Notes: generated from the letters alone by a model not told the origin. 64,000 nt of DNA from Tatumella ptyseos ATCC 33301 (GCF_000735525.1 NZ_JMPR01000004.1:186001-250000), one strand, 5' to 3'. Positions 17,442 through 28,541 are shown, counted from the stretch's first letter. Program-made: numbers and translations.

Positions 17442-20138
17442 TTAATCGATGGTCCGTTTGATCTCGATGATTTCAAACACTTCGATAGCATCGCCGGCGC
17501 GAACATCATTATAGTTCTTCACACCGATACCACATTCCATACCGTTACGGACTTCGTTAACGTCATCTTTGAAGCGGCGCAGAGATTCCAGCTCACCTTC
17601 GTAGATAACCACGTTGTCACGCAGAACACGGATTGGGTTGTGACGTTTCACGATACCTTCGGTCACCATACAACCAGCAATCGCACCAAATTTCGGTGAC
17701 TTGAAGACATCACGGACTTCGGCCAGGCCGATAATCTGCTGTTTGTATTCAGGTGCCAGCATACCGCTCATCGCTGCTTTAACTTCGTCAATCAGGTGAT
17801 AGATGACGGAGTAGTAACGCAGATCCAGGCTTTCAGTATCGATAACACGACGCGCTGACGCATCGGCACGGACGTTGAAGCCCAGTACGATAGCGTTAGA
17901 GGCTGCGGCCAGCGTAGCATCCGTCTCAGTGATACCACCGACACCGGAACCAACAATCTTCACTTTCACTTCGTCGGTAGACAGTTTCAGTAAAGAGTCA
18001 GAGATAGCTTCCACAGAACCCTGTACGTCCGCTTTCAGAACGATGTTCAGTTCAGAAACATCACCTTCGCTCATGTTCGCAAACATGTTTTCCAGTTTAG
18101 ATTTCTGCTGACGAGCCAGTTTAACTTCACGGAATTTACCCTGACGATACAGTGCAACTTCACGGGCTTTCTTCTCGTCACGAACCACTGTCGCTTCATC
18201 ACCGGCGGCAGGAACACCTGACAGACCCAGGATTTCCACAGGGATAGACGGACCGGCTTCCAGGACTTCCTGGCCCAGTTCGTTACGCATGGCACGAACA
18301 CGACCATATTCAAAGCCACACAGGACGATATCGCCTTTGTTCAGAGTCCCTTCACGCACCAGGATGGTCGCCACAGGGCCACGTCCTTTGTCCAGGAAGG
18401 ATTCAATAACAACACCGCTTGCCATGCCACTACGTACTGCGTTCAGTTCCAGAACTTCCGCCTGCAGCAGGATAGCCTGCAACAGATCGTCAACACCGGT
18501 ACCGGCTTTCGCAGATACATTGACGAACATGTTTTCGCCGCCCCACTCTTCCGGAATGATCCCGTACTGAGTCAGTTCGTTCTTAACACGGTCCGCATCG
18601 GCTTCCGGCTTATCAATCTTGTTCACCGCAACCACGACAGGTACGTTAGCCGCTTTGGCGTGCTGGATAGCTTCGATAGTCTGAGGCATCACACCATCGT
18701 CTGCAGCCACCACCAGGATAACGATATCGGTCGCCTGAGCACCACGAGCACGCATTGCGGTAAACGCGGCGTGGCCCGGGGTATCCAGGAAGGTGATCAT
18801 TCCGTTACCGGTCTCAACGTGGTAAGCACCGATATGCTGGGTAATACCACCCGCTTCACCGGAGGCAATTTTCGCAGAGCGAATGTAATCCAGCAGAGAG
18901 GTTTTACCGTGGTCAACGTGACCCATGATGGTCACTACCGGCGCACGTGATTCTGCTTCGGTGTTACCCCCCAGATCACGGTCGCTCATTACGGCTTCTT
19001 CCAGCTCGTTCTCACGACGCAGGATAACTTTATGACCCATCTCTTCAGCAACCAGCTGCGCAGTTTCCTGATCAATCACCTGGTTAATGGTGGCCATCGC
19101 ACCCAGTTTCATCATCACTTTGATGACCTGAGAGCCTTTAACGGCCATTTTGTTCGCCAGTTCAGCAACAGTTACCGTTTCGCCGATAACAACATCGCGG
19201 TTAACGACCTGTGCCGGCTTGTTAAAGCCCTGCTGCAGTGCGCTGCCTTTACGATGCTTACCACCTTTACCACCACGGATAGCGGCACGGGCTTCTTCAC
19301 GGTCAGTTTTCGCTTCAGAGTGCTTGTTGCCTTTTTTGGCACGCGGGCTCTTCGTTGCGGTACGGGTACGGCCACGGCCACCTTCAACCTGACGGTCGTT
19401 CTCGTCTTCTGCCTGACGGGCATGCGTCGAGGTGGTGACGTGGTAGTCAGAAGAATCTTCAGTTTCAACTGGCTTCTGCCACTCTTCACCTTTCTCTTCA
19501 GCCAGGCGACGGGCTTCTTCCGCGATACGTTTCGCGTCTTCTTCCAGTTTACGGCGGGCTTCTTCTTCGGTCTTACGCTTGAGTTCAGCGGCTTCCGCTT
19601 CGCGGCGAGCTTTATCTGACAGCGCTGCCTTGGTCATATCGTTGTTTTGTTGATTTGTCACTTTTGTCTTTTCCGCAGCTTCACGCTTAGCTTTTTCTTC
19701 GGCTTCACGCTTCGCTTTTTCTTCAGCTTCACGTTTCGCTTTTTCTTCGGCCTCGCGTTTGGCTGCTTCTTCAGCCTCACGGCGTGCCGCCTCTTCCGCT
19801 TCACGCTGTGCCTGTGCTTCTGCTTCTGCCTGGCGTTCTGCCTCGGCATCATCTTTCACATAGGTACGCTTTTTGCGGACTTCAATTTGCACCGATTTAC
19901 TTTTACCGCCGGTGCCCGGAATATTCAAGGTGCTACGCGTCTTGCGTTGCAGAGTCAGTTTACCTGAATCGGCAGTACCATGCTCCCGATTCAGATGTGA
20001 CAGGAGCTGTTGTTTTTCCTGCTCTGTCACAGAGTCATTTTCAGACTTGGAAATCCCTGCATCAGCCAGTTGCTGTACAAGACGATCGACAGGGGTCTGT
20101 ATTTCTGCAGCTAACGATTTTACAGTTACATCAGTCAT
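17442..20138 (-). CDS. infB: Translation initiation factor IF-2
   Basis: An 898-residue GTPase (E. coli 890) that places fMet-tRNA on the 30S subunit and promotes 50S joining. The N-terminal IF2-N motif is [20 protein letters not shown]; residues about 100-160 form a charged helix built from AKREAEEK octads; a second IF2-N motif is near [18 protein letters not shown]. The G domain has G1 GHVDHGKT around residue 405, G3 DTPGHAAF and G4 NKID; the C-terminal domains follow to the end. The internal ATGs that give IF2-2/IF2-3 in E. coli could exist but were not mapped. It sits between nusA and rbfA in the conserved operon. Confidence 0.98.
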   Translation of the reverse strand: MTDVTVKSLAAEIQTPVDRLVQQLADAGISKSENDSVTEQEKQQLLSHLNREHGTADSGKLTLQRKTRSTLNIPGTGGKSKSVQIEVRKKRTYVKDDAEAERQAEAEAQAQREAEEAARREAEEAAKREAEEKAKREAEEKAKREAEEKAKREAAEKTKVTNQQNNDMTKAALSDKARREAEAAELKRKTEEEARRKLEEDAKRIAEEARRLAEEKGEEWQKPVETEDSSDYHVTTSTHARQAEDENDRQVEGGRGRTRTATKSPRAKKGNKHSEAKTDREEARAAIRGGKGGKHRKGSALQQGFNKPAQVVNRDVVIGETVTVAELANKMAVKGSQVIKVMMKLGAMATINQVIDQETAQLVAEEMGHKVILRRENELEEAVMSDRDLGGNTEAESRAPVVTIMGHVDHGKTSLLDYIRSAKIASGEAGGITQHIGAYHVETGNGMITFLDTPGHAAFTAMRARGAQATDIVILVVAADDGVMPQTIEAIQHAKAANVPVVVAVNKIDKPEADADRVKNELTQYGIIPEEWGGENMFVNVSAKAGTGVDDLLQAILLQAEVLELNAVRSGMASGVVIESFLDKGRGPVATILVREGTLNKGDIVLCGFEYGRVRAMRNELGQEVLEAGPSIPVEILGLSGVPAAGDEATVVRDEKKAREVALYRQGKFREVKLARQQKSKLENMFANMSEGDVSELNIVLKADVQGSVEAISDSLLKLSTDEVKVKIVGSGVGGITETDATLAAASNAIVLGFNVRADASARRVIDTESLDLRYYSVIYHLIDEVKAAMSGMLAPEYKQQIIGLAEVRDVFKSPKFGAIAGCMVTEGIVKRHNPIRVLRDNVVIYEGELESLRRFKDDVNEVRNGMECGIGVKNYNDVRAGDAIEVFEIIEIKRTID
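19668..19808 (-). repeat. Octapeptide-coding repeats in the IF-2 N-terminal region
   Basis: About six degenerate 24-bp units encode variants of the octad AKREAEEK ([24 protein letters not shown] and so on). They form a long charged helix at residues about 111-157 of IF-2. The repeats explain the length difference from other species and are a likely site of unit gain or loss. Confidence 0.75.
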
Positions 20139-20156
20139 GCTGTTCCTTCCTGTTTG

Positions 20157-21662
20157 TTATGCGTCGCCGCCAAACCAGCAGATATTACGTGCAGCCATAA
20201 TAAGCTCACCGGCTTTCTCTGAGGAAAGCCCTTCAATATCTGCGAGGTCGTCGATACCCTGTTCAGCCAAATCTTCCAGAGTGCAGACGCCTTTAGCTGC
20301 CAGACGATAGGCCAGGTCTTTATCCATATCCTGCAGTGCCAGTAAGTCATCCGCAGGTTTCTGGTTGCCTAAACTCTCTTCTTTCGCTAACGCCAGGGTG
20401 GTCAACGCATTTTTAGCTCGTTCACGCAGAGCCTCTACCATCTCTTCATCGAGCCCATCGATTTCCAGCAGCTCATCGACCGGCACATAGGCCAGTTCTT
20501 CCAGAGTAGAGAACCCTTCTTCTACCAGTGCAGTGGCAAATTCCTCGTCGATATCGAGGTGTTTTGTGAACATATCGATGGCTGCATGAGCTTCTGCCTG
20601 ATGCTTAGCCTGCAGGTCATCAACTGTCATCACGTTCAGTTCCCAGCCACTCAGCTGTGAAGCTAAACGTACGTTTTGGCCATTACGGCCGATCGCCTGA
20701 GCCAGATTACCGGCTTCAACAGCGATATCCATGGTGTGATTATCTTCGTCCACAACAATGGATGCGACATCAGCAGGGGCCATGGCATTGATAACAAACT
20801 GTGCCGGATTATCATCCCACAGCACGATATCGATACGCTCACCGCCCAGTTCACTGGAAACGGCCTGCACACGAGCTCCGCGCATACCTACACAGGCACC
20901 CACCGGATCGATACGTTTGTCATTCGTTTTTACTGCGATTTTCGCACGGGATCCCGGGTCACGGGCCGCGCCTTTAATTTCGATCACTTCTTCGCCGATT
21001 TCCGGCACCTCAATGCGGAACAGTTCTTTCAGCATTTCAGGTTTAGAGCGGCTGACGAACAGTTGCGCTCCGCGGGCTTCCGGACGGACGGCATAGAGAA
21101 TACCGCGAATACGGTCACCCGGACGGAAGTTTTCACGTGGCAGCATATCTTCACGGATAATCACCGCTTCCGCGCTGGTAATAGAACCATCGGTCGGGCG
21201 GACTTCCAGTGAGATATTGTCACGGTTAACTTTTTTCACCACACCGGTGATGATTTCACCTTCCTGCTCACGGAACTGGTCAACGACCATCGCACGTTCA
21301 GCTTCACGTACTTTCTGAACAATAACCTGTTTCGCGGTCTGGGTGGTGATACGGTCAAAAGTGACTGACTCGATTTGATCTTCAACAAAATCGCCTGGAT
21401 TGAGGTTTTCGTCTTCGAATTTCGCCGCTTCCAGTGTGATTTCACGGGTAGGCAGCGTCACTTCTTCAACGACAAGCCAACGACGGAAGGTATCAAAGTC
21501 ACCACTTTTACGATCAATACAAACACGAACATCAATTTCCTGTTCGTATTTTTTCTTTGTGGCTGTTGCAAGCGCACTTTCCAGCGCTTCAAAAATTTTT
21601 TCGCGCGGCAGAGATTTCTCGTTAGAAACGGCTTCTACAACAGCTAAGATTTCTTTGTTCAT
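20157..21662 (-). CDS. nusA: Transcription termination/antitermination factor NusA
   Basis: A 501-residue NusA (E. coli 495). The N-terminal RNA-polymerase-binding domain begins [24 protein letters not shown]; the S1 domain is seen around [23 protein letters not shown]1 and KH2 include [21 protein letters not shown] and [20 protein letters not shown]. Two C-terminal acidic repeats (AR1, AR2) near [17 protein letters not shown] and [17 protein letters not shown] bind the polymerase alpha subunit or N protein. It controls pausing, termination and rRNA antitermination. ATG 21662 was chosen by homology; an upstream in-frame start at 21677 is unlikely. It lies between rimP and infB. Confidence 0.98.
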   Translation of the reverse strand: MNKEILAVVEAVSNEKSLPREKIFEALESALATATKKKYEQEIDVRVCIDRKSGDFDTFRRWLVVEEVTLPTREITLEAAKFEDENLNPGDFVEDQIESVTFDRITTQTAKQVIVQKVREAERAMVVDQFREQEGEIITGVVKKVNRDNISLEVRPTDGSITSAEAVIIREDMLPRENFRPGDRIRGILYAVRPEARGAQLFVSRSKPEMLKELFRIEVPEIGEEVIEIKGAARDPGSRAKIAVKTNDKRIDPVGACVGMRGARVQAVSSELGGERIDIVLWDDNPAQFVINAMAPADVASIVVDEDNHTMDIAVEAGNLAQAIGRNGQNVRLASQLSGWELNVMTVDDLQAKHQAEAHAAIDMFTKHLDIDEEFATALVEEGFSTLEELAYVPVDELLEIDGLDEEMVEALRERAKNALTTLALAKEESLGNQKPADDLLALQDMDKDLAYRLAAKGVCTLEDLAEQGIDDLADIEGLSSEKAGELIMAARNICWFGGDA

Positions 21663-21686
21663 CCTGGTTAGCCTCAATCCGGACGT

Positions 21687-22145
21687 TTAAAAATGGGGGA
21701 CCAGATTCGCTTTCTGAATATTGCTCAGCGCGAATACTTCATCATTACCCTCGACGGTCACGGTCACCATTTCACCTTCTACGGCTTTAATGATACCTTG
21801 CCATTTACGGCGGTTCTGCACCGCGATACGCAATACCAGGCTGACTTCATCGCCGATGAAACGCTGGTAGTGTGCGGCAGTGAACAGTGGTCTTTCAAGA
21901 CCTGGTGAGGAAACTTCAAGGTTATAAGCGACTGTCACCGGGTCTTCGACATCCATAACAGCGCTTACCTGGCGGCTGACATCAGCACAATCATCAACAT
22001 TGATGCCATCCTCACTATCAATGTAGATACGCAGAGTCGAGGTACGACCGCGGACGAACTCAATACCAACCAGTTCGTAGCCGAGCGCTTCTACCGGAGC
22101 AGTGATTAATTCTGTTAATTTTTGTTCTAATGTGGACAAGCCCAC
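21687..22145 (-). CDS. rimP: Ribosome maturation factor RimP
   Basis: A 152-residue factor needed for 30S maturation (E. coli RimP is the same length when it starts [10 protein letters not shown]). Conserved segments are [47 protein letters not shown] (in part) and [15 protein letters not shown]. The frame is open to 22265, but that would run through the tandem terminators. I chose GTG 22145, which gives the E. coli-like N-terminus and is preceded by a G-rich Shine-Dalgarno sequence. It is the first protein gene of the metY-rimP-nusA-infB operon. Confidence 0.93.
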   Translation of the reverse strand: MGLSTLEQKLTELITAPVEALGYELVGIEFVRGRTSTLRIYIDSEDGINVDDCADVSRQVSAVMDVEDPVTVAYNLEVSSPGLERPLFTAAHYQRFIGDEVSLVLRIAVQNRRKWQGIIKAVEGEMVTVTVEGNDEVFALSNIQKANLVPHF

Positions 22146-22156
22146 CCCCAAGACAT

Positions 22157-22176
22157 AAAAAAAGGGCCTGAAGCCC
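22157..22176 (-). terminator. Weak terminator-like hairpin just before rimP
   Basis: On the minus strand a short GGGC/GCCC-type stem (22164-22176) is followed by seven Ts (22157-22163), ending only about 12 bp before the rimP start codon. The stem is only four to five pairs, so it may pause or attenuate rather than stop polymerase. Confidence 0.5.
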
Positions 22177-22198
22177 AAAATTACGATTACCTGATAAC

Positions 22199-22225
22199 AA
22201 AAAACCCCGAATATTCGGGGCTTTT
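22199..22225 (-). terminator. Strong terminator between metY and rimP
   Basis: The perfect palindrome CCCCGAATATTCGGGG at 22205-22220 is followed on the minus strand by six Ts. It lies 120 bp after tRNA-fMet and upstream of rimP, as in the E. coli metY-nusA operon, where part of transcription reads through. Confidence 0.85.
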
Positions 22226-22342
22226 TATCACTGGACCCTGTGTTTTTCGCCATGCGAAAAAGCACATACCAAAAGAGTTTTTTTCAAAATCAGGTGAGAA
22301 AGGATACCTGCTGGTCTTTTGAAAAACAACTCTAAGGGAAAG

Positions 22343-22419
<77 letters not shown>

Positions 22420-22434
22420 TCCGAAACGTGGCGA

Positions 22435-22463
22435 ATATTACGCCGAACATGCAATAATTGCAA
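22435..22463 (-). promoter_or_regulatory. Sigma-70 promoter of metY
   Basis: On the minus strand a TTGCAA -35 (22458-22463) and TAATAT -10 (22435-22440) are spaced by 17 bp. The expected transcript start is a few bases before the tRNA 5' end at 22419. It sits in the 56 bp between leuU and metY, so the metY-nusA operon has its own promoter. Confidence 0.7.
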
Positions 22464-22475
22464 GTTAAACTGAAT

Positions 22476-22562
22476 TGGTACCGAGGACGGGACTTGAACC
22501 CGTAAGCCCAATTGGGCACTACCACCTCAAGGTAGCGTGTCTACCAATTCCACCACCTCGGT
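22476..22562 (-). tRNA. leuU: tRNA-Leu (GAG)
   Basis: An 87-nt class II tRNA with encoded CCA and a variable arm (GTGCCCAATTGGGCTTAC region). The anticodon loop CTACCTTGAGGTGGTAG gives anticodon GAG, which reads CUU/CUC leucine codons. The acceptor stem is ACCGAGG with CCTCGGT, so the first pair is A-U. It is 78 bp downstream of secG, as in E. coli, and probably shares its transcript. Confidence 0.96.
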
Positions 22563-22639
22563 ACTGCTTAAGACGCCGGAGAAACCAGTCGTCGAAAGTA
22601 AGGGTACTGCTGATATTACTTTGTTTACTGCTTTACTAC

Positions 22640-22975
22640 TTACTGCGGGATGTCGCTACCTGGTGCTGCCGGTTTAGCCGGTTGCTGGGTCTGTTCAGAC
22701 TTCGCAGGGGCACTCAGATTTTCCCACTCACTTCCTCTGGCGCTTTTGTTGGTGTTCATGTTGCCAAGGAGCAGACTCAATATAAAGAACAGCGCAGCCA
22801 GAATGCCGGTTGTACGAGTCATAAAGTTACCAGACCCATTCGAACCAAACAGTGTACCTGACGCACCAGCACCAAAAGATGCTCCCATATCAGCGCCTTT
22901 ACCTTGCTGCAGCATTACCATGCCGATAAGGCCAAGTGCTACCAGAAGGAAAACAACTAAAAGAGCTTCGTACAT
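22640..22975 (-). CDS. secG: Preprotein translocase subunit SecG
   Basis: A 111-residue inner-membrane protein (E. coli 110) of the SecYEG channel. It has two membrane segments, MYEALLVVFLLVALGLIGMVML and TTGILAALFFILSLLLG (abbreviated here), joined by the conserved cytosolic loop QQGKGADMGASFG with GASGTLFGS. The C-terminal tail is polar and proline/alanine-rich. SecG inverts or tilts during SecA cycling and improves export at low temperature. It lies between glmM and leuU, as in E. coli. Confidence 0.97.
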   Translation of the reverse strand: MYEALLVVFLLVALGLIGMVMLQQGKGADMGASFGAGASGTLFGSNGSGNFMTRTTGILAALFFILSLLLGNMNTNKSARGSEWENLSAPAKSEQTQQPAKPAAPGSDIPQ

Positions 22976-23120
22976 AATTGACCTGTTTCCTTGTACGCCA
23001 CCGTACAGTTAAAGCTTCACCTTGCGCCGATAAATAAATACTTACCTATCAGAAGCGGGTCTGAATACTAACCAATGGCGTGATTCTCTGCAAGAGCAAT
23101 TTTCTTCGCAGATTCCGATT

Positions 23121-23155
23121 GCCGATAAAAACACCACTCTGGTGATTTTATCGGC
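23121..23155 (-). terminator. Nested hairpin terminator after glmM
   Basis: An outer 10-bp perfect stem (GCCGATAAAA at 23121-23130 with TTTTATCGGC at 23146-23155) encloses an inner CACCA/TGGTG stem. On the minus strand the inner hairpin is followed by TTTTT, so it reads as an intrinsic terminator whose T-run also pairs in the larger stem. Confidence 0.7.
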
Positions 23156-23176
23156 AGTGGCTTTTTGCAGAATGAA

Positions 23177-24511
23177 TTATACCGCTTTCACCGCATCAGC
23201 AATCCGGTTAGCCAGCAAGGTGACCTGCTGACGATCTTCGCCTTCCACCATGACACGAATCAGAGGTTCTGTGCCTGATTTACGCAGCAGTACACGGCCC
23301 CGGCTGCCCAGCTCCTTTTCGACCTCTTCAGTCACCGCTTTCACGGAGGCTGCCGTAAGCGGATCAGAATCCCCGCTAAAGCGCACATTCACCAGTACCT
23401 GAGGCAATAATTTCATGCCGCTGCATAAGTCATGCAAACTCATGTGATTACGCACCATTGCCGTTAATACCTGCAGACCGGCCACAATACCGTCTCCGGT
23501 GGTGGTTTTATCCAGCAAAATAACATGGCCTGAGTTTTCAGCACCCAGCTGCCAGCCCTTTTCCTGCAGTTTTTCCAGCACATAGCGGTCGCCCACTTTC
23601 GCTCGGGCAAACGGGATCCCTAACTGCTTAAGGGCCAGCTCCAGGCCGATATTACTCATCAGCGTGCCGACGACGCCGCCACGCAGGTTCCCCTGGCGCA
23701 GTTTTTCGCGGGCGATAATATAAAGGATCTGGTCACCATCGACCTGGTTGCCCTCGTGGTCAACCATCATAATACGGTCACCGTCACCGTCGTAAGCGAT
23801 CCCTGCATGGGCTTTTTCTGCCAGTACCCGCTGCTGCAATAAACGCAGGTCGGTCGCACCACACTCTTTATTAATATTCATCCCATCCGGCTGTGCGGCA
23901 ATGGTAATGACTTCCGCCCCCAGTTCCAGCAATACATTGGGAGCAATGTGGTAAGTCGCCCCGTTTGCACAGTCGACCACAATTTTCAGACCATTCAGGT
24001 TCAGTTCACTCGGGAAGGTCCCCTTACAGAACTCAATGTAACGACCTGCGGCATCCACAATACGACTGGCTCTGCCCAGTTCAGCGGAAGGCACACAAGT
24101 GATCGTTTTTTCCATTTCCTGTTCGATAGCCGTTTCGACATCATCAGGCAGTTTTGTCCCTTCGGTCGAAAAGAACTTAATACCATTATCATCGAAAGGA
24201 TTATGGGACGCTGAGATCACAATACCTGCTTCTGCGCGGAAGGTACGGGTCAGGTAGGCAATGGCCGGCGTGGGCATTGGCCCGGTAAAGGCCGCCGACA
24301 GTCCGGCAGCCGCAAGGCCCGCTTCCAGCGCAGATTCCAGCATATAGCCGGAAATCCGCGTGTCTTTACCGATAATAATTTTCTTTGAACCATGGCGAGC
24401 TAATACCTTACCGGCCGCCCAGCCTAAACGGAGTACAAAGTCTGGCGTAATCGGCGCTTCACCAACCTTGCCGCGAATCCCATCGGTGCCGAAATATTTG
24501 CGCTCACTCAT
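23177..24511 (-). CDS. glmM: Phosphoglucosamine mutase
   Basis: A 444-residue enzyme (E. coli 445) that converts glucosamine-6-phosphate to glucosamine-1-phosphate on the way to UDP-GlcNAc. The active-site phosphoserine is in [17 protein letters not shown]; the metal-binding loop is [11 protein letters not shown]; the sugar-binding region is [10 protein letters not shown] and the phosphate-binding site [15 protein letters not shown]. It follows folP by four bases in the same direction, so the two are co-transcribed as in E. coli, and a nested hairpin closes the operon before secG. Confidence 0.98.
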   Translation of the reverse strand: MSERKYFGTDGIRGKVGEAPITPDFVLRLGWAAGKVLARHGSKKIIIGKDTRISGYMLESALEAGLAAAGLSAAFTGPMPTPAIAYLTRTFRAEAGIVISASHNPFDDNGIKFFSTEGTKLPDDVETAIEQEMEKTITCVPSAELGRASRIVDAAGRYIEFCKGTFPSELNLNGLKIVVDCANGATYHIAPNVLLELGAEVITIAAQPDGMNINKECGATDLRLLQQRVLAEKAHAGIAYDGDGDRIMMVDHEGNQVDGDQILYIIAREKLRQGNLRGGVVGTLMSNIGLELALKQLGIPFARAKVGDRYVLEKLQEKGWQLGAENSGHVILLDKTTTGDGIVAGLQVLTAMVRNHMSLHDLCSGMKLLPQVLVNVRFSGDSDPLTAASVKAVTEEVEKELGSRGRVLLRKSGTEPLIRVMVEGEDRQQVTLLANRIADAVKAV

Positions 24512-24515
24512 ACTG

Positions 24516-25349
24516 TTATCCTTTCGCTCTTAATGTGGCTTCCGCAACCCGCAGCGCCTCAACACTTTCTTTAACATCATGGACACGGACGATTTGTGCC
24601 CCCTGCATTGCAGCAATCACCGCACATGCCAGGCTCCCGCTCAGACGCTGGTTCGGTCCGACATTCAGCAACTGTCCAATCATCGATTTACGTGACATTC
24701 CGACCAGCAGGGGCAGACCGAAATGATGGAAATGGTGCAGACTGGCCAGTAGCTGATAGTTATGCCCGAGATTTTTACCGAAACCAAAGCCCGGGTCGAG
24801 CAGGAGATTCTCTTTTTTTATTCCGCCTTCAATACAGCGTGCAATATGTTCCGTAAAAAAACGATCCACCTCGGCAATCACATCGGTGTAGCCTGGCGCG
24901 TTTTGCATGGTTTCCGGTTGCCCCTGCATATGCATCAGACAGACCGGCAGCCCGGTCTCTGCTGCCGCAGATAATGCCCCGGGCACCTGTAAGGCACGCA
25001 CATCATTAATGAGATGCGCTCCCGCCCGGGCCGCTTCGCGGATCACTTCCGGGCGTGACGTATCCACGGATATCCAGACTTCAAAGCGACGGGCAATTTC
25101 GGTGACGACCGGGATCACCCGCTCAAGTTCCTGCTCAACGCTGACTTCTGCCGCGCCTGGCCGGGTAGACTCACCGCCGACATCGATGATAGTGGCTCCG
25201 GCAATCACCATTTCGTTGGTATGAGTAATAGCGTCAGACAGGGTGACATGGCTTCCGCCGTCTGAGAATGAGTCCGGAGTCACATTGAGTATTCCCATCA
25301 CATGGGGGAATGAGAGGTCGAGTTCGGAATCCCGGGCATACAGCTTCAT
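24516..25349 (-). CDS. folP: Dihydropteroate synthase
   Basis: A 277-residue TIM-barrel enzyme joining para-aminobenzoate and 6-hydroxymethyl-dihydropterin pyrophosphate to give dihydropteroate; it is the sulfonamide target. Signatures are [26 protein letters not shown], the loop DPGFGFGK, and LLVGMSRKS with the conserved SRK. The frame is open upstream to 25412, but that region overlaps the ftsH terminator; ATG 25349, with GGGAGAAG upstream, gives the E. coli-like N-terminus [12 protein letters not shown]. glmM follows by four bases. Confidence 0.97.
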   Translation of the reverse strand: MKLYARDSELDLSFPHVMGILNVTPDSFSDGGSHVTLSDAITHTNEMVIAGATIIDVGGESTRPGAAEVSVEQELERVIPVVTEIARRFEVWISVDTSRPEVIREAARAGAHLINDVRALQVPGALSAAAETGLPVCLMHMQGQPETMQNAPGYTDVIAEVDRFFTEHIARCIEGGIKKENLLLDPGFGFGKNLGHNYQLLASLHHFHHFGLPLLVGMSRKSMIGQLLNVGPNQRLSGSLACAVIAAMQGAQIVRVHDVKESVEALRVAEATLRAKG

Positions 25350-25383
25350 TGAGCAACTTCTCCCTGCAGCAAAAAACGGCAAT

Positions 25384-25406
25384 AAAAAACCCCGGACAAG
25401 CCGGGG
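25384..25406 (-). terminator. Terminator between ftsH and folP
   Basis: Stem CCCCGG (25390-25395) with CCGGGG (25401-25406) and a five-base loop, followed on the minus strand by six Ts. It ends the rlmE-ftsH transcript 24 bp past the ftsH stop and probably only partly separates it from folP-glmM. Confidence 0.85.
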
Positions 25407-25429
25407 TTTCATTTTAACGCGAAATCATC

Positions 25430-27373
25430 TTATTTATCGAATGATTCACACATTGTATTACCTGGATCCTCAGTGCGCGGTTCATCAACCGGACGCGGAG
25501 GCTGAGGTGCAGGCGTACCGCTGTTACCGTCGGATGAAGAACCGCTGTTTTTCGGCTCTTCCCAACCGGCTGGCGGACGAACATCACGACGGGCCATCAG
25601 ATCATCAATCTGAGGAGCATCAATGGTCTCGTACTTCATCAGCGCATCTTTCATGGCATGGAGGATGTCCATGTTTTCATTCAGAAGCGTGCGGGCACGA
25701 TCATAGTTGCTGTCGATCAGATGTTTCACTTCCTGGTCGATAATACGTGCTGTCTCATCTGACATATGTTTCGCTTTAGCCACTGAGCGGCCCAGGAAGA
25801 CTTCACCGTCTTCTTCTGCGTACAGTAATGGCCCCAGTTTTTCTGAGAAGCCCCACTGCGTTACCATATTACGTGCCAGATTAGTGGCCACTTTAATATC
25901 GTTAGACGCACCGGTCGAAACACGTTCAGCACCATAGATAATCTCTTCAGCCAGACGACCACCGTACAGGGTCGAAATCTGACTTTCGAGTTTCTGACGG
26001 CTGGCACTGATAGCATCGCCTTCCGGCAGGAAGAAGGTGACACCCAATGCGCGTCCGCGCGGAATAATGGTCACTTTGTGTACCGGGTCGTGTTCCGGCA
26101 CCAGACGACCGATAATTGCATGGCCTGCTTCGTGGTATGCCGTGGACTCTTTCTGAGCTTCGGTCATGACCATTGAGCGACGTTCCGCTCCCATCATGAT
26201 TTTGTCTTTCGCTTTCTCAAACTCAACCATGGAGACGACACGTTTGTTGCCACGGGCTGCAAACAGTGCGGCTTCGTTGACCAGGTTCGCCAGGTCTGCC
26301 CCGGAGAAACCAGGCGTCCCGCGCGCAATGATTGCTGCATCAATATCTGTTGCCAGAGGAACACGACGCATATGAACTTTCAGGATCTGCTCACGGCCAC
26401 GGACATCCGGTAAACCGACGACAACCTGACGGTCAAAGCGTCCCGGACGCAGTAACGCAGGGTCGAGAACATCCGGACGGTTAGTCGCGGCAATAACGAT
26501 AATACCTTCGTTACCTTCAAAACCATCCATCTCAACCAGCATCTGGTTCAGCGTTTGTTCACGTTCATCGTGTCCGCCACCCAGACCTGCACCACGCTGA
26601 CGGCCTACAGCATCAATCTCATCGATAAAGATGATACAAGGTGCGGCTTTCTTCGCCTGCTCGAACATATCACGGACACGGGACGCACCCACACCCACAA
26701 ACATTTCGACGAAGTCTGACCCGGAAATAGTAAAGAAAGGTACTTTGGCTTCACCCGCAATCGCTTTTGCCAGCAGGGTCTTACCGGTCCCCGGAGGACC
26801 TACCATCAGTACGCCTTTAGGAATTTTCCCGCCCAGTTTCTGGAAACGGCTGGGTTCACGCAGATATTCAACCAACTCACTGACTTCTTCTTTTGCCTCA
26901 TCACATCCGGCAACATCAGCAAACGTCGTTTTGATCTGGTCTTCGGTAAGCATACGCGCTTTACTTTTACCGAAAGACATAGCGCCTTTACCGCCACCGC
27001 CCTGCATCTGGCGCATAAAGAAGATCCACACGCCTATCAGTAACAGCATCGGGAACCACGAAATAAAGATTGAAGTCAGCAGACTTGGCTCTTCAGGTGG
27101 CTCACCGACAACTTTCACATTTTTAGTCAGCAGGTTGTCGAGCAACTTGGGATCGTTGACAGGGATATAGGTCGTATATTTACCACTGTCCTTTTTAATT
27201 ACGTCAATTTCACGCCCGTTAATACGTGCCTCGCGGACCTGATCCTGGTTCACTTCCGACAGGAAAGTTGAATAATCAACCCGCCGGCCATTCGACTCGC
27301 TGGGCCCAAAGCTCTGGAATACCGACATCAGTACGACCGCGATGACTAGCCAGAGAATCAGGTTTTTCGCCAT
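25430..27373 (-). CDS. ftsH: ATP-dependent zinc metalloprotease FtsH
   Basis: A 647-residue inner-membrane AAA+ protease that degrades LpxC, sigma-32 and unassembled membrane proteins. Two transmembrane helices flank a periplasmic domain: the first in [19 protein letters not shown], the second around [19 protein letters not shown]. The AAA module has Walker A GPPGTGKT, Walker B IIFIDEID and the [19 protein letters not shown]; the protease site is HEAGH with a downstream zinc-binding aspartate. A TTG three codons upstream (27382) is also in frame. The C-terminal tail is serine/proline-rich and diverges. rlmE lies upstream. Confidence 0.98.
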   Translation of the reverse strand: MAKNLILWLVIAVVLMSVFQSFGPSESNGRRVDYSTFLSEVNQDQVREARINGREIDVIKKDSGKYTTYIPVNDPKLLDNLLTKNVKVVGEPPEEPSLLTSIFISWFPMLLLIGVWIFFMRQMQGGGGKGAMSFGKSKARMLTEDQIKTTFADVAGCDEAKEEVSELVEYLREPSRFQKLGGKIPKGVLMVGPPGTGKTLLAKAIAGEAKVPFFTISGSDFVEMFVGVGASRVRDMFEQAKKAAPCIIFIDEIDAVGRQRGAGLGGGHDEREQTLNQMLVEMDGFEGNEGIIVIAATNRPDVLDPALLRPGRFDRQVVVGLPDVRGREQILKVHMRRVPLATDIDAAIIARGTPGFSGADLANLVNEAALFAARGNKRVVSMVEFEKAKDKIMMGAERRSMVMTEAQKESTAYHEAGHAIIGRLVPEHDPVHKVTIIPRGRALGVTFFLPEGDAISASRQKLESQISTLYGGRLAEEIIYGAERVSTGASNDIKVATNLARNMVTQWGFSEKLGPLLYAEEDGEVFLGRSVAKAKHMSDETARIIDQEVKHLIDSNYDRARTLLNENMDILHAMKDALMKYETIDAPQIDDLMARRDVRPPAGWEEPKNSGSSSDGNSGTPAPQPPRPVDEPRTEDPGNTMCESFDK

Positions 27374-27428
27374 GTCACTCAAGGGATTAACCTCATATTA
27401 CAACGATGTTAACAGACAGCGTAGGGTA

Positions 27429-28058
27429 CTATAGTTTGCGCCCAGTCGCTACAATGTACACTTCACGTGAACGTGAACGTGAAGCGTCAGGCTTCCGAAT
27501 TTTCACTTTCGTAAACAGGGAGCGAATTTCCCGCAGGTATTCCTCGAAGCCATCTCCCTGAAACACTTTCACTACAAAACTACCACCCGGCGCCAGAATA
27601 TCCCGACACATATCCAACGCCAGTTCTACCAGATACATCGAACGTGGAATATCCACTGCCGGGGTACCACTCATATTCGGTGCCATATCAGACATGACGA
27701 CCTGAACTTTATTATCACCGACCCGTTCCAGCAATGCCGCAAGGACAGCTTCATCACGGAAATCCCCCTGAAGGAAGTCTACCCCTACAATAGGGTCCAT
27801 CGGTAGCAGGTCGCAAGCAATAATGCGTCCTTTCGATCCTATTTGCTGTACTGCATATTGGGACCAACCGCCGGGGGCTGCCCCCAGATCGACAATAGTC
27901 ATGCCGGGTTTAAATAATTTGTCACCCTGCTGAATTTCATCCAGTTTAAACCAGGCGCGCGAACGCAACCCTTTTTTTTGTGCTTGTTGCACATACTTAT
28001 CGCTAAAGTGTTCCTGTAGCCAGCGACTTGAACTGGCTGAACGCTTCTTACCGGTCAT
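27429..28058 (-). CDS. rlmE: 23S rRNA (uridine(2552)-2'-O)-methyltransferase
   Basis: A 209-residue methyltransferase, the same length as E. coli RlmE (FtsJ/RrmJ), that modifies U2552 of the 23S A-loop at a late step of 50S assembly. The start [18 protein letters not shown] is identical to E. coli. The SAM-binding motif is [13 protein letters not shown], the catalytic tetrad residues lie in [21 protein letters not shown] and [10 protein letters not shown]. The frame is open to 28160, but ATG 28058 is the homologous start. It is divergent from yhbY and precedes ftsH by 55 bp, the heat-shock ftsJ-ftsH operon in E. coli. Confidence 0.97.
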   Translation of the reverse strand: MTGKKRSASSSRWLQEHFSDKYVQQAQKKGLRSRAWFKLDEIQQGDKLFKPGMTIVDLGAAPGGWSQYAVQQIGSKGRIIACDLLPMDPIVGVDFLQGDFRDEAVLAALLERVGDNKVQVVMSDMAPNMSGTPAVDIPRSMYLVELALDMCRDILAPGGSFVVKVFQGDGFEEYLREIRSLFTKVKIRKPDASRSRSREVYIVATGRKL

Positions 28059-28183
28059 AATTTTTCCAACTAATTCCACATCCTCGCGATAAAACATCAC
28101 GTAAATGTCGCGTTGATTTGGCGATAACCCAGAGATGGCGGTACAATGACCTGTTTTCAATCCCTGAGTAAGTAAATAATACG

Positions 28184-28477
28184 ATGAATCTGAGTACCAA
28201 ACAAAAACAGCACCTCAAAGGTCTGGCACATCCCCTGAAACCCGTTGTCATGTTAGGTAACAACGGCCTGACTGAAGGTGTTCTGGCGGAAATCGAAAGT
28301 GCACTGGAACACCATGAGCTGATCAAGGTGAAAATTGCCGGCGAAGATCGCGAAACAAAAAACTTAATTGTTAGCGCAATCGTCCGTGAGACCAAAGCCT
28401 GTGAAGTTCAGGTTATCGGCAAAATACTGGTGCTGTATCGCCGTTCTAAAGAAAACAAAATTTCTCTGCCACGCTGA
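28184..28477 (+). CDS. yhbY: Ribosome-associated RNA-binding protein YhbY (CRM domain)
   Basis: A 97-residue protein with a single CRM domain. It associates with pre-50S particles in E. coli. The motif [22 protein letters not shown] holds the GxxG loop (GNNG) typical of CRM RNA-binding, followed by [20 protein letters not shown]. It is divergent from rlmE with 125 bp between the starts and ends at a clear terminator before the convergent greA. Confidence 0.96.
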   Translation: MNLSTKQKQHLKGLAHPLKPVVMLGNNGLTEGVLAEIESALEHHELIKVKIAGEDRETKNLIVSAIVRETKACEVQVIGKILVLYRRSKENKISLPR

Positions 28478-28516
28478 TTCCGGCGCCAAAGAAATTGCCA
28501 CGCTCCGGTGTGGGTG

Positions 28517-28541
28517 AAAAGGCCGCACCGCGGCCTTTTCT
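28517..28541 (+). terminator. Terminator after yhbY
   Basis: A six-base GC stem (GGCCGC at 28521-28526, GCGGCC at 28530-28535) with three-base loop, preceded by AAAA and followed by TTTTCT. It lies 40 bp after the yhbY stop and could act in both directions, as greA is convergent. Confidence 0.85.

Noticed and set aside
19032-19967. Long plus-strand frames opposite infB, rich in Phe and Thr
   Set aside because: They are shadows of the Lys/Glu repeat codons of IF-2, with no ribosome-binding site and no family resemblance.
22475-22861. 128-codon plus-strand frame across leuU and the secG end
   Set aside because: It runs through the antisense of a tRNA and of secG, so it is a fortuitous frame.
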